From Burkholderiales bacterium (GTDB lineage: Bacteria > Pseudomonadota > Gammaproteobacteria > Burkholderiales > SG8-41), in NCBI GenBank assembly GCA_005800795.1, contig SYEN01000495.1:1-16229 (forward strand): DNA of 16,229 bases, given 5' to 3'. The notes beneath the pieces were generated by a model. That model was not told the origin of the DNA and searched no databases. It was given only the letters and a program-made list of their open reading frames with translations. The position numbers and the translations under genes were made by a program. Positions 1 through 7,501 of this stretch are shown here, in pieces; positions within the stretch are counted from its first letter, which is position 1; each line of letters opens with the position of its first letter.

Positions 1-492
1 ATGAACACACGCCTGCAAGTCGAGCACCCGGTGACTGAAATGATTACCGGCCTTGATCTCGTACAAATGCAAATACGCATCGCGGCAGGTGAAAAACTGG
101 CGTTGCGTCAACGCGATGTAAAACTGTCCGGCCACTCAATCGAGTGCCGCATTAACGCCGAAGATCCCTACAAATTCACACCGTCACCGGGGCAAATCAC
201 CTCGTTGCACATGCCGGGTGGCCCCGGTATCCGCGTCGATTCACACGCCTACAGCGGCTACAAGGTGCCGCCGAATTATGATTCCCTCATCGGCAAAATC
301 ATCGCCTACGGCGACACCCGTGAACAGGCCATCGCGCGACTGTCGATCGCGTTGTCCGAAACCGTGATCGAAGGCATCAAGACCAATATCCCGCTGCACC
401 AGGATCTGCTGCGCGACGCGGCGTTTTTGCGTGGGGGCACCAGCATTCATTATCTGGAGGAGCGGTTGGCGAAGTTGGTTAAGGCGGAGTAA
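1..492 (+). CDS. accC: Biotin carboxylase, C-terminal part (5' end outside window)
   Basis: This is the last 163 residues of the biotin carboxylase subunit of acetyl-CoA carboxylase, which carboxylates biotin on AccB with ATP and bicarbonate in the first step of fatty acid synthesis (cytoplasm). The visible part opens inside the catalytic motif: MNTRLQVEHPVTE holds the Asn, Arg, Gln-Val-Glu residues that correspond to E. coli N290, R292 and Q294-E296. R78 in GPGIRVDSH matches the catalytic R338. The biotin carboxylase C-terminal domain follows (SIECRINAEDP, PPNYDSLIGK, EGIKTNIPLH, GGTSIHYLEERL). The E. coli protein has about 449 residues, so roughly 288 residues lie upstream of the window; the first ATG here is an internal Met codon, not a start. 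No accB or prmA homologue follows; an IS relic begins about 40 bases downstream. Confidence 0.96.
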   Translation: MNTRLQVEHPVTEMITGLDLVQMQIRIAAGEKLALRQRDVKLSGHSIECRINAEDPYKFTPSPGQITSLHMPGGPGIRVDSHAYSGYKVPPNYDSLIGKIIAYGDTREQAIARLSIALSETVIEGIKTNIPLHQDLLRDAAFLRGGTSIHYLEERLAKLVKAE

Positions 493-533
493 CTGCGCTG
501 ACAGCCCAAGGCGGTAGCGCGCATAAGTGGCCA

Positions 534-1206
534 GTGCGCTTGGAACACTTGTTCGCAGTCAGGTGCATGCGTTGCGATCAGCTCAGACGTCGCGGTTTTG
601 CGGTTGGACACAAGCTCGCTGCAACTCTGATGCGCAAACCGGGTTTTGAGGTGCTTTAGCGTAAAGCCCATTCGAGCTCGCGGTATCCTAAAAATTTGAC
701 CTATCCGAATATTAACCGGGGCCTGACTATCGACCGCCCGAACCAAGCACGAGCAACGAACATGACCTGCATGCTGATTGCGCACAGTTTTGTGCATCTA
801 AGGGCGGTATTATCCTATCGGTGGGCGCCTGCGCAAACCTGCTGGAGAAGCCATTGGGCTACATGGTATGCCCTAGGCTATGAATTCCGCTAAGGGGGCC
901 TGGTTTACCAGCTCGGCTTGTATCGGTGCCTTATCAGCGCATCCAATCCAGATCAGCGTGGACGCAAAGGGCTGTTGGCGCAGCAACGTATTGGTCGTGT
1001 GGCTGTGGAGAATGATCTAATACGACAAGGTTTGACTGAATGCTGATGAATCGGCCTATCCGACCAGTACGTCTGTGGCTAAATTCATAGTGGTCTGCAT
1101 AAGCGGGCGTCCATACGGCAGTCTTGACGAACGAACCTCGGTTAGCGTTTACTTCATTTCAATACAAGAAAAGAGAGAAGCGGAACCCACAGAGTTACAC
1201 TTATAA
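534..1206 (+). pseudogene. Decayed IS3-family transposase (orfB) relic
   Basis: This stretch has no usable ORF, but translated piecewise it follows an IS3-family OrfB transposase. Frame A (534 to about 825) reads DQLRRRGFAVGHK, TLMRKPGFEVL, a stop at 657-659, then GLTIDRPNQARATNMT and FVHLRAVL; the usual family text is roughly RGFAVGR, LMR..G.EALYRKP, GL.IDRPNQVWATDITY, GFVYL.AVLDW. After a frameshift between about 825 and 880, frame B (880-1206) reads GAWFTSSACIGAL, IQISVDAKGCWRSNVLV, stops at 1018-1020 and 1033-1035, then SGRPYGSLDERTSVSVYF and REAEPTELHL, against family text DQGSQFTS, IQISMDGKGCWRDNVFVERLWR and RRPHSSLD..TPDQAYF. The DDE positions are lost: Asp to Asn in ATNMT, Asp to Ala in NSAKG, Glu to Val in VLVVWLW. 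orfA and the N-terminal part of orfB are absent. The family match is from memory of conserved text, not a search; subgroup not assigned. Confidence 0.85.
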
Positions 1207-1293
1207 ATGCTGATAAACCATCGAATTGCATGGGGTCGCTTTGCCTCCGAAAAATGTCGCGGTCGTTTAATCTGTACAATTTGAGAGGGCATT
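1207..1293 (+). promoter_or_regulatory. Possible promoter and Shine-Dalgarno site for the MBL-fold gene
   Basis: The stretch between the transposase relic and the MBL-fold gene is less GC-rich than its surroundings. TACAAT at 1275-1280 could serve as a -10 box, but no convincing -35 box sits at 16-18 bases upstream, so the promoter is a guess. AGAGGG at 1284-1289 is a good Shine-Dalgarno site four bases before the ATG at 1294. If the IS relic once ended here, its right terminal repeat should also lie in this stretch; I could not identify it. Confidence 0.3.
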
Positions 1294-2316
1294 ATGAAAC
1301 ACTTGTTCGCCGCATTTGCCGTAGCGCTTGCCGCCATGCCGTCATTGGCACAGCACGTGAAAATCACACCTGTCGGCTCGCATCCCGGGGAGCTATGCGC
1401 AAATGACCGCGCGATGATTTTTGAAGATCCCACCGGCGTGAGGCTGCTTTATGACCCCGCGCACAATTTAACCAGTGGCGACGATTCGCGGCTGGGCGCG
1501 ATTCATCTGGTGCTGCTGTCGCTCATGCATGGCGATCACGTTGGTGATTTAAAACTGAAGGCGGTGGGTGAAGGTACCTGTGCCAACTCGGCACGCATAC
1601 CTTCACCTTATTCCACCACGGCTGAAGTGGTGGCAGCGAAGAATGCCGCGCTGGTGGCTACGCGCGCGATGGGCGGTTTCATTGCGAACAAGGTGCGCGG
1701 CATTCAGGGTGGAGGCGCCAAGCCCATCGGCTTTTGCCCGCAAAGCGGCGGCGCCACCACCGTACCGGTTGCCAGCGTGTGTACGTCGCAAACCGATCTT
1801 GGCGGTGTGTTCGCGGCAAAGACCGCCGAGGCGAAGCAGGGTGTGGAAATCACCATCGTCTACGCTTCGCATGTGAACAACGCGCCGCCTTCGCTGCTGT
1901 CGCAGGCGCAGCAGGATGCGCTCAAGGCCGACGGCGGTATCGTCGAATACGGCCCGGCCACAGGCTTTGTGGTGAAGTTCAGCAACGGGTTGACGGCCTA
2001 TCTCAGCGGCGACACCGGCATACACTCCGAAATGAAAACCGTGGTAAACGAATACCACAAGGCCAATCTCGCGGTGTTGAATCTCGGCGGCAACCCGGGT
2101 ATTTACTTCTCCGGCGCGCACGCGATGAACGAACTGGTGAAACCCGCATCGATTATCCTCACGCACGTGAACGAACCCGCAACCGAAGGCGGCAAGCTGC
2201 GCCCCGCATCGCAAACCGCGCGGCTGATCAAGCAGCTCAAGGCGCCAGCGCACCTGGCCATCAGCGGGCGCACGATGGAGTTTGATGGGGCGGGGAAATG
2301 TGTTGCGGGGTGTTGA
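1294..2316 (+). CDS. Secreted metallo-beta-lactamase-fold protein
   Basis: A 340-residue protein with a Sec signal peptide (residues 1-20, cut likely after PSLAQ), so probably periplasmic. The metal-site motifs of the metallo-beta-lactamase superfamily are recognisable in order: LSLMHGDHVGD (H79, D81, H82), ASHVNN (H193), LSGDTG (bridging D240) and ILTHVNEP (H291). The classical HxHxDH motif is incomplete: the first His is Leu77, so a zinc-1 ligand is missing or supplied by another residue. Two extra stretches with four cysteines (about 96-165) and a cysteine-containing C-terminus (C336, C340) suggest disulfides, in line with export. The start has a good Shine-Dalgarno site (1284-1289). Substrate cannot be told; lactonase/UlaG-like hydrolases are the closest general type. 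It is followed by the PrpD gene after 79 bases, which may or may not be co-transcribed. Confidence 0.8.
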   Translation: MKHLFAAFAVALAAMPSLAQHVKITPVGSHPGELCANDRAMIFEDPTGVRLLYDPAHNLTSGDDSRLGAIHLVLLSLMHGDHVGDLKLKAVGEGTCANSARIPSPYSTTAEVVAAKNAALVATRAMGGFIANKVRGIQGGGAKPIGFCPQSGGATTVPVASVCTSQTDLGGVFAAKTAEAKQGVEITIVYASHVNNAPPSLLSQAQQDALKADGGIVEYGPATGFVVKFSNGLTAYLSGDTGIHSEMKTVVNEYHKANLAVLNLGGNPGIYFSGAHAMNELVKPASIILTHVNEPATEGGKLRPASQTARLIKQLKAPAHLAISGRTMEFDGAGKCVAGC

Positions 2317-2395
2317 GCCTAGCGTTGAATTCGTTGCCGCATCTTGTGATGCTATTGTAACTATCTGTTTTAATTGATAATTTCAGGAGACGACC

Positions 2396-3766
2396 ATGTC
2401 CGCCGTAATCAAACCGCAAACGCCCACTGCCGTTACCGCCACTCTCGCCGAGTGGGCGCTCGCACGCGACACCGCGCAAATGCCCGCCGACGTACGCGAG
2501 GCGGCGCGCCGTTGCGTGCTCGACTGGGTGGGCGTCGCGCTGGCCGGTTCGCCCGATCCGCTGATCGGCATTCTCATCGGCGCTGCACAGGATGAAGGCG
2601 GCAATGGTGTTTGTTCGCTGGTCGGCCATCGCGAAAAAGTCTCGCCCATGCAGGCGGCGATGATCAACGGCGCGGCAGGCCACGTGCTCGATTACGATGA
2701 CGTCAACACCGGCATGACCGGCCATCCGACGGCGGCTGTGCTGCCCGCCGTGTTGGCGCTGGCGGAAGCGCGCAACGCCAGCGGTGCCGAGATCATCGCC
2801 GCGTTTGTCGCGGGTTATGAGACCGCCGCGCGCGTCGGGCAACTCGTCGCCCCCGGCCATTACGCGCGTGGTTATCACAACACCTGTTCGGTGGGCGTGG
2901 TTGCTGCTGCTGCTGCGTGCGCACGCCTGCTGCAGCTTGATCTGGATGCGGCCTCGCGTGCGCTCGGCATTGCCGCCACGCAAGCCTCGGGCCTGAAAAG
3001 CCAATTCGGCACACAGTGCAAGCCGTTCCACGCCGGGGTCGCGGGCCACAACGGCATGCGTGCGGCCTTGCTCGCCGCGCGCGGCATGGAAAGCCGCACT
3101 GACATGCTGGAGCGGCGCGGCGGCTTCGCTGCCACATTAAGCCCCGACTTCAATCCCGATGCGGCACTGGCCAATCCGGATCGTTACTTCGTCCGCGAAA
3201 ATCTGTTCAAGTATCATGCCGCCTGCTACGGCACGCACTCGGCCATCGAGAGCATCCGCAAACTGCGCGCGGACGGCCTTGTGCCCGGCGCCGTGCGGCA
3301 GGCCACGGTGCGCGTGGCGCAAAGTGCCGATGCCATGTGCAATATTCAAAACCCGCGCAGCGGCCTCGAAGCCAAATTCAGCCTGCGCTTCATGACCGCA
3401 GCCGCACTGCTGGGGCTAGACACTGCGGGTCTGGACACCACCTACAGCGAAGCCACCTGCGCCGACGCAAAGCTGGTGGCGATGCGCGACAAAGTCAAAA
3501 TTAACCTCATGCAAAGCCCGTGGCCGCAGCACACGCTGAAAGCCGAAGTCATGGTCGAAACCACCGGTCGCCAACGGCTGGAAGCAGCGTACGACGCCAG
3601 CGTGCCTGAAACCGATTTGCGCGCGCAGGGTGAAAAACTGAACACGAAGTTCAGCAAGCTGGCGGGTGATGTCATCGGCGCCGCACGCGCCGATGCCTTG
3701 CAAAAACAGATCAGCCAACTTGAGACCAACAGCGCCAAAGCACTGTTGGCTGCGTCCGCAGGCTGA
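2396..3766 (+). CDS. MmgE/PrpD family protein (2-methylcitrate-dehydratase-like)
   Basis: A 456-residue protein, full length for the MmgE/PrpD family, which includes 2-methylcitrate dehydratase PrpD, cis-aconitate decarboxylase and epimerases/lyases of carboxylated amino compounds. Family landmarks visible are RCVLDWVGVALAG (39-51), INGAAGHVLDYDD (90-102), TGHPTAAVLPA (108-118), KPFHAGVAGHNG (209-220), KYHAACYGTH (272-281) and GLEAKFSLRF (323-332). No signal peptide, so cytoplasmic. AGGAGA at 2385-2390 precedes the ATG by five bases. It heads a plus-strand run with a racemase-fold protein, a Bug receptor remnant and a TcuA-like flavoprotein, which suggests a di- or tricarboxylate as substrate. 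There is no PrpB, PrpC or AcnD nearby, so it is probably not the methylcitrate-cycle PrpD itself; the true reaction is unknown. Confidence 0.9.
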   Translation: MSAVIKPQTPTAVTATLAEWALARDTAQMPADVREAARRCVLDWVGVALAGSPDPLIGILIGAAQDEGGNGVCSLVGHREKVSPMQAAMINGAAGHVLDYDDVNTGMTGHPTAAVLPAVLALAEARNASGAEIIAAFVAGYETAARVGQLVAPGHYARGYHNTCSVGVVAAAAACARLLQLDLDAASRALGIAATQASGLKSQFGTQCKPFHAGVAGHNGMRAALLAARGMESRTDMLERRGGFAATLSPDFNPDAALANPDRYFVRENLFKYHAACYGTHSAIESIRKLRADGLVPGAVRQATVRVAQSADAMCNIQNPRSGLEAKFSLRFMTAAALLGLDTAGLDTTYSEATCADAKLVAMRDKVKINLMQSPWPQHTLKAEVMVETTGRQRLEAAYDASVPETDLRAQGEKLNTKFSKLAGDVIGAARADALQKQISQLETNSAKALLAASAG

Positions 3767-3801
3767 GGCAAAGCACGCGCGGCCCGCAACCAAGGACGCT
3801 C

Positions 3802-4608
3802 ATGAGACTCTGGTACCAAAGCCTCGCCCGCCAAACCGAAAACACACCCTACGGCAAACTGCTGCGCGCCACCATCGCCGACGCGGTGGACCCCGGCACC
3901 ACGGTCGACATGCGCGGCGTGCAGAACACGGCGGGCATCGGCGTCCACTACAAGCTGCTCGAACACCACGACATGCGCGAGGTGATCTACAACGCGATGC
4001 AGGCCGAGCGCGAAGGTTACGATGCATTTCTCGTCGGCAATATCAGCGACGCGGGCCTGCGCGAGGCGCGCGAGTGCGTGAACATTCCCGTGCTGGGACT
4101 GTGCGAAACCAGTCTGCACGTGGCGTGCATGATGGGCGCTTCGTTTGGGCTGGTGACGATTAGTCCCAAGTGGGATTTGCGCGTGCGCGAGAACGTTGCG
4201 CGTTACTGGTTGGAACACCGTTGCGCGGGGCTTGAGCCCATCGAGACTTCGCCGATTGAACTGAAACGCGCGATGGTTGATCTGCCGTTTCGTCAGGGCA
4301 TCATTGAGCAATTCAACAAAGCTGCGCAAAAGCTGCTCGACAAGGGCGCTGAAGTCATTATTCCGGCGGGCGGCGACATTATTGTGTTTCTGGCGGAATC
4401 GCAAACCTATGAATTCCAGCGTGCGCCCATCGTCAACGGCATCGTGGAGCTGGTGAAAATGGGTGAGATGGCGGCGAAGCTGCGAAAGATTACCGGGCGC
4501 TTCACCAGCAAGCGGCTGACCTACGCACCGCCCACGGGCGATTATCTCGAACGCACGCGGGCATTTTATGGCGCAGAGGTTTACCCTGATGCCAAGCCTG
4601 CGAAATAG
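3802..4608 (+). CDS. Asp/Glu/hydantoin racemase-fold protein lacking both catalytic Cys
   Basis: A 268-residue cytoplasmic protein of the Asp/Glu racemase superfamily, closest in text to hydantoin racemases: EGYDAFLVGNISDAGLREAR (71-90), IPVLGLCETSLHVA (95-108), ASFGLVTIS (113-121) and KGAEVIIPAGGDI (181-193). In cysteine-dependent members the first block carries GCF.DPGL and the second LGCAGM; here the first Cys position is Asn80 and the second is Ala189. A two-cysteine proton-transfer mechanism is therefore not possible. It may be a lyase, isomerase or binding protein of a divergent subfamily. The start is set by AAGGA at 3792-3796. It follows the PrpD gene by 35 bases and its last 20 bases overlap the start of the Bug receptor remnant, so it sits inside an operon. 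Confidence 0.85.
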   Translation: MRLWYQSLARQTENTPYGKLLRATIADAVDPGTTVDMRGVQNTAGIGVHYKLLEHHDMREVIYNAMQAEREGYDAFLVGNISDAGLREARECVNIPVLGLCETSLHVACMMGASFGLVTISPKWDLRVRENVARYWLEHRCAGLEPIETSPIELKRAMVDLPFRQGIIEQFNKAAQKLLDKGAEVIIPAGGDIIVFLAESQTYEFQRAPIVNGIVELVKMGEMAAKLRKITGRFTSKRLTYAPPTGDYLERTRAFYGAEVYPDAKPAK

Positions 4609-4990
4609 CTTCATGTGGCTGAACGTTTTTACTTTGGTGGCCCTGCTTTCAACCGCTGCGCTGGCGCAACCCGCGCCCGCCTACCCCATCCGCATGGTCG
4701 CAGGCATGCCGGCGGGCGGTGGCGCGGATGTCAGTGGACGGCGGCTGGCGGCACAGTTGGGCCGCGTTTTAAAGCAAAACATCGTGGTGGAAAACATCGC
4801 AGGCGCCGCCGGTACCTCCGCAGGCGTGACGGTATCGGGTGGCAATCCGGACGGGCATGCGCTATTTTTCGCGCCGCATCCGGTGTTTGCGGTCAACCCG
4901 ATCCTTTACGCAGTGTTCGCAAAATTCCTTGCCGCTGAACGCGTGAAATTTGCTGATCTGATCAAGAAGCAGGGCATCAAGGTAAATTGA
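4589..4990 (+). pseudogene. Bug/TctC-type receptor gene with its central part deleted
   Basis: The reading frame codes 133 residues with the two ends of a Bug receptor but no middle. Residues 1-26 form a Sec signal peptide ending ALAQ. Then come the normal N-terminal landmarks YPIRMVAGMPAGGGADVSGR (32-51), ENIAGAAGTSAG (68-79) and NPDGHALFF (86-94). At about residue 108 the text jumps from AVNPILYA to FAKFLAAERVKFADLIKKQG, which is the usual extreme C-terminus of this family. Intact relatives, including the three in this window, have 320-330 residues, so about 180-190 codons are missing and the frame is kept. The ATG at 4589 is chosen because AGAGGT lies at 4575-4580; it overlaps the racemase-fold gene. 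An ATG at 4568 in the same frame is less likely. A folded two-domain receptor cannot form; transport function is presumably lost. Confidence 0.85.
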
Positions 4991-5066
4991 TTCCTCGATG
5001 CCCCGCACGGCATGTTTGCTCTGCGCATCCTCATACATAACCCATTGTTTTAATGGACTATTTTCT

Positions 5067-6479
5067 ATGAATACAACAAACACTTACGAAGCCCTCATCA
5101 TCGGCGGCGGTCTCGCCGGTCTTACCTGCGGTCTGCGCCTGGCGGAAAAAGGTGTGAAGGTTGCCATCCTCGAAAAAGGCGAGACCGAGCGTTACCTGTG
5201 CAACTCGCGCATCTGCGGCGGCGCATTTCATGTGTCGTATCGCGACGTGCATGAGCCGCCCGACGTGCTGATGAACGCGATGAAGAACAAGACGCAGGGT
5301 TTCTCGCGTCAAAGCTTTCTCGATGTCATGGCGAACAACGCCGGCAGCACCACGCGATGGCTGCGCGGAAAGGGCCTGCGTTTTATCAAAGTGGGCGACG
5401 CACCCCACCGCCAGACCACGCTGGCACCGCCCATCGCGCAAAAAGGCCGCGATTACTGGCATGGGCGCGGCGGCGATGTGATGTTGCGCACGCTGCATGC
5501 TGAGTTGAAAAAGGCCGGCGCCACGCTGCTGCTAGGCACGCGCGCGCTCAACTTGCGCATGGCCGGCCATCAATGCGTTGGCATCGAAGCGGAACAACAT
5601 GGGCAACGCGTGAATCTCGATGCGCGCAACGTCGTCATCAGCGACGGCGGCTTTCAGGCCAATCCCGGGCTGCTCAAGGAGTTCATCACGCGGGATCCCG
5701 CGAAAATCCGCCAGCGCAATGCGCAAACCGCCATGGGCGACGGGCTCAACATGGCGCGTGCCGTGGGCGCCAAACTGGTCGGCATGAATAACTTTTACGG
5801 CCATCCGCTGATACAGGATGCGCTGACCAACGACGATCTGTGGCCGTTTCCGGTGATGGACGATTTGTGTGTCGCCGGTGTAATGGTCAACACCAGCGGC
5901 CAACGCTTTGTCGATGAGGGTCTGGGCGGCGTCTACCTCGCCAACCATATCGCCGGCATGGAAGACCCGCTGTCCACCATCGTAGTCTACGATCATCCCA
6001 TCTGGGAAGGTCCCGGCAAAGCCTTCATCACGCCTGCCAATCCATTGATCGTCACCAATGGCGGTACGGTGCACAAGGCCAACACCATCAGCGAACTCGC
6101 ACAAAAGCTCGCACTGCCCGCGGGCGTGCTGGAACAAACCATCGCGCAATACAACGCCGCCGTCGACGCCGGTACCACCGCGCAGTTGACACCCGCCCGT
6201 AGCGTGCGCGACATCAAGGCATGGCCGATCCGCACCGCACCGTTTTATGCCGCGCGGCTGGTGGCCGGCATCACCTACACCATGGGCGGCATCGCCGTCG
6301 ATGGCGACTGCCGCGTGCTCGATGCTAACGACAACCCCATCACCGGCCTTTACGCAGCGGGTGCGAGCACCGGCGGACTGGAAGGCGGCCCGGCAGTCGG
6401 TTACGTCGGCGGGCTGAGCAAGGCATCGACGACGGGCTTTTGCGCGGCCGAGCATATCGCCGCGAATCGGGCGCGCTAA
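5067..6479 (+). CDS. FAD-dependent dehydrogenase, TcuA/fumarate-reductase flavoprotein type
   Basis: A 470-residue flavoprotein of the FAD-binding-2 family, most like tricarballylate dehydrogenase TcuA, which oxidises tricarballylate to cis-aconitate; other members are fumarate reductases and 3-ketosteroid dehydrogenases. The dinucleotide-binding fold is at the N-terminus: ALIIGGGLAGLTCG (9-22) with the ribose-binding acid E36 in AILEKGE. Further landmarks are VISDGGFQANPGL in the middle and ITYTMGGIAVDG (402-413), then GLYAAGASTGGLEGG (427-441) at the C-terminus. The active-site His that precedes TMGG in fumarate reductases is Tyr404 here. No signal peptide or haem motif, so cytoplasmic. The frame is open back to 4998, but the family text starts directly at the Met coded at 5067, which I take as the start although its Shine-Dalgarno site is weak. 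It is the last gene of the plus-strand run and ends 7 bases from the convergent Bug gene. Confidence 0.9.
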   Translation: MNTTNTYEALIIGGGLAGLTCGLRLAEKGVKVAILEKGETERYLCNSRICGGAFHVSYRDVHEPPDVLMNAMKNKTQGFSRQSFLDVMANNAGSTTRWLRGKGLRFIKVGDAPHRQTTLAPPIAQKGRDYWHGRGGDVMLRTLHAELKKAGATLLLGTRALNLRMAGHQCVGIEAEQHGQRVNLDARNVVISDGGFQANPGLLKEFITRDPAKIRQRNAQTAMGDGLNMARAVGAKLVGMNNFYGHPLIQDALTNDDLWPFPVMDDLCVAGVMVNTSGQRFVDEGLGGVYLANHIAGMEDPLSTIVVYDHPIWEGPGKAFITPANPLIVTNGGTVHKANTISELAQKLALPAGVLEQTIAQYNAAVDAGTTAQLTPARSVRDIKAWPIRTAPFYAARLVAGITYTMGGIAVDGDCRVLDANDNPITGLYAAGASTGGLEGGPAVGYVGGLSKASTTGFCAAEHIAANRAR

Positions 6480-6486
6480 ACGCGGA

Positions 6487-7455
6487 TCAGTCGATGGTGA
6501 TCCCGGTCGCCTTTACCATTTTGTCCCACCGTGCCACGTCGGCGCGGATGAACGTCTCGAATTCTTCCGGCGTGCTTGGCGACACGGTGCCGCCCTCGAA
6601 CTGCAGCTGCTTTTGCACCTCCGGCATCGCCAGCACTTTGACTACCTCGCGATTCAGCCTTGCCACCACGTCCTTGCGCACTTTCGCGGGCGCGAGCACG
6701 CCGTGCCACAGCGTCGCGTCGAATCCGCCGATGCCCATTTCCATTACCGTAGGCACGTCGGGGAAAAGGTGCGAGCGCTTTTCGCCGCTGACGGCGATCA
6801 GGCGCGCGCGGCCATCGCGCGCAAAATTCAGCGACGACACCATGGAGGTAATCATGTAATTGACGCGCCCCGCGTGCAGATCGAGCATGCCCGGCAAGCC
6901 GCCCTTGTAGGGCACGTGCAGCGTGTTGATGCCCACACTTATGTTGAAAAAAGTGCCCATGACGTGACTGCTGCCGGCAGTGCCGGCAGAGGCATACGAA
7001 AGCTTGCCAGGACTGGCCTTGGCCGTGGCGATCAAATCTGCCAGAGACTTCAGCGGTGAATTCGCGGTGACCACAAACACTTGCGGCGTACGTACCGCCA
7101 GCGCAACCGGCGCGAAGTCGGTGAGTGTGTTGTAGTTTTTCTGCTTGCGCACAGCCTGGCCCACCACCAGATTACCGTCCTGGCCCAGCACAATGGAGTA
7201 ACCATCGGGTGTGGCTTTCGCAGCGATTTCAGCCCCCAGCGCGCCGCCGGCGCCGGCACGGTTGTCGAGCACCACCGGCTGGCCCAGGCCCTCCGACAGT
7301 TTGACGCCGATAATGCGCGCGTAGGTGTCGGTGCTGCCGCCGGGCGGAAACGGCACAATGAAGCGGACCGGCCGCACCGGATAGGCTTGTGCGTAAGCGT
7401 AAGAAATTGGGGTAACAAGCCCGCATGCAGCGAGCATCACCAAAGAAGTTTTCAT
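6487..7455 (-). CDS. Bug/TctC-family periplasmic solute receptor
   Basis: A 322-residue receptor of the Bug family, the substrate-binding component of tripartite tricarboxylate transporters; these bind carboxylates or related small molecules in the periplasm. It has a Sec signal peptide (about 1-23, cut near YAYAQ), the first ligand loop FPPGGSTD (36-43), NRAGAGG (65-71), ATPDGYSIVLG (81-91), LHVPYKGG (179-186), DVPTVME and the C-terminal helix ADVARWDKMVKA. The length is normal and no motif is broken. It is the last gene of a minus-strand operon after the amidohydrolase and another Bug gene (46 bases between the two Bug genes). The two neighbours share only the family pattern, not a recent duplication. 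No TctA/TctB genes are present, as is usual for orphan Bug genes. The Shine-Dalgarno site is weak. The ligand is unknown. Confidence 0.93.
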   Translation of the reverse strand: MKTSLVMLAACGLVTPISYAYAQAYPVRPVRFIVPFPPGGSTDTYARIIGVKLSEGLGQPVVLDNRAGAGGALGAEIAAKATPDGYSIVLGQDGNLVVGQAVRKQKNYNTLTDFAPVALAVRTPQVFVVTANSPLKSLADLIATAKASPGKLSYASAGTAGSSHVMGTFFNISVGINTLHVPYKGGLPGMLDLHAGRVNYMITSMVSSLNFARDGRARLIAVSGEKRSHLFPDVPTVMEMGIGGFDATLWHGVLAPAKVRKDVVARLNREVVKVLAMPEVQKQLQFEGGTVSPSTPEEFETFIRADVARWDKMVKATGITID

Positions 7456-7501
7456 ATTTCAAGTGTCCGTTTACTTTGCGCCATGAGTCAATAGCGTCGA
7501 A

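Noticed and set aside
450..797. A 115-codon minus-strand frame over the accC end and the gap behind it
   Set aside because: No family text; the stretch reads on the plus strand as a decayed IS3 transposase.
3442..4614. A 390-codon minus-strand open frame opposite the PrpD-like and racemase-fold genes
   Set aside because: Both plus-strand genes have clear family motifs and Shine-Dalgarno sites. The antisense frame has no recognisable domain and is what GC-rich codon use produces.
4998..5066. N-terminal extension of the TcuA-like protein by 23 residues
   Set aside because: The extra residues look unlike the family, whose text starts at the Met coded at 5067, directly before the FAD-binding strand.
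5532..6455. A 307-codon minus-strand open frame opposite the TcuA-like gene
   Set aside because: It lies wholly inside a well-supported flavoprotein gene and shows no family text.
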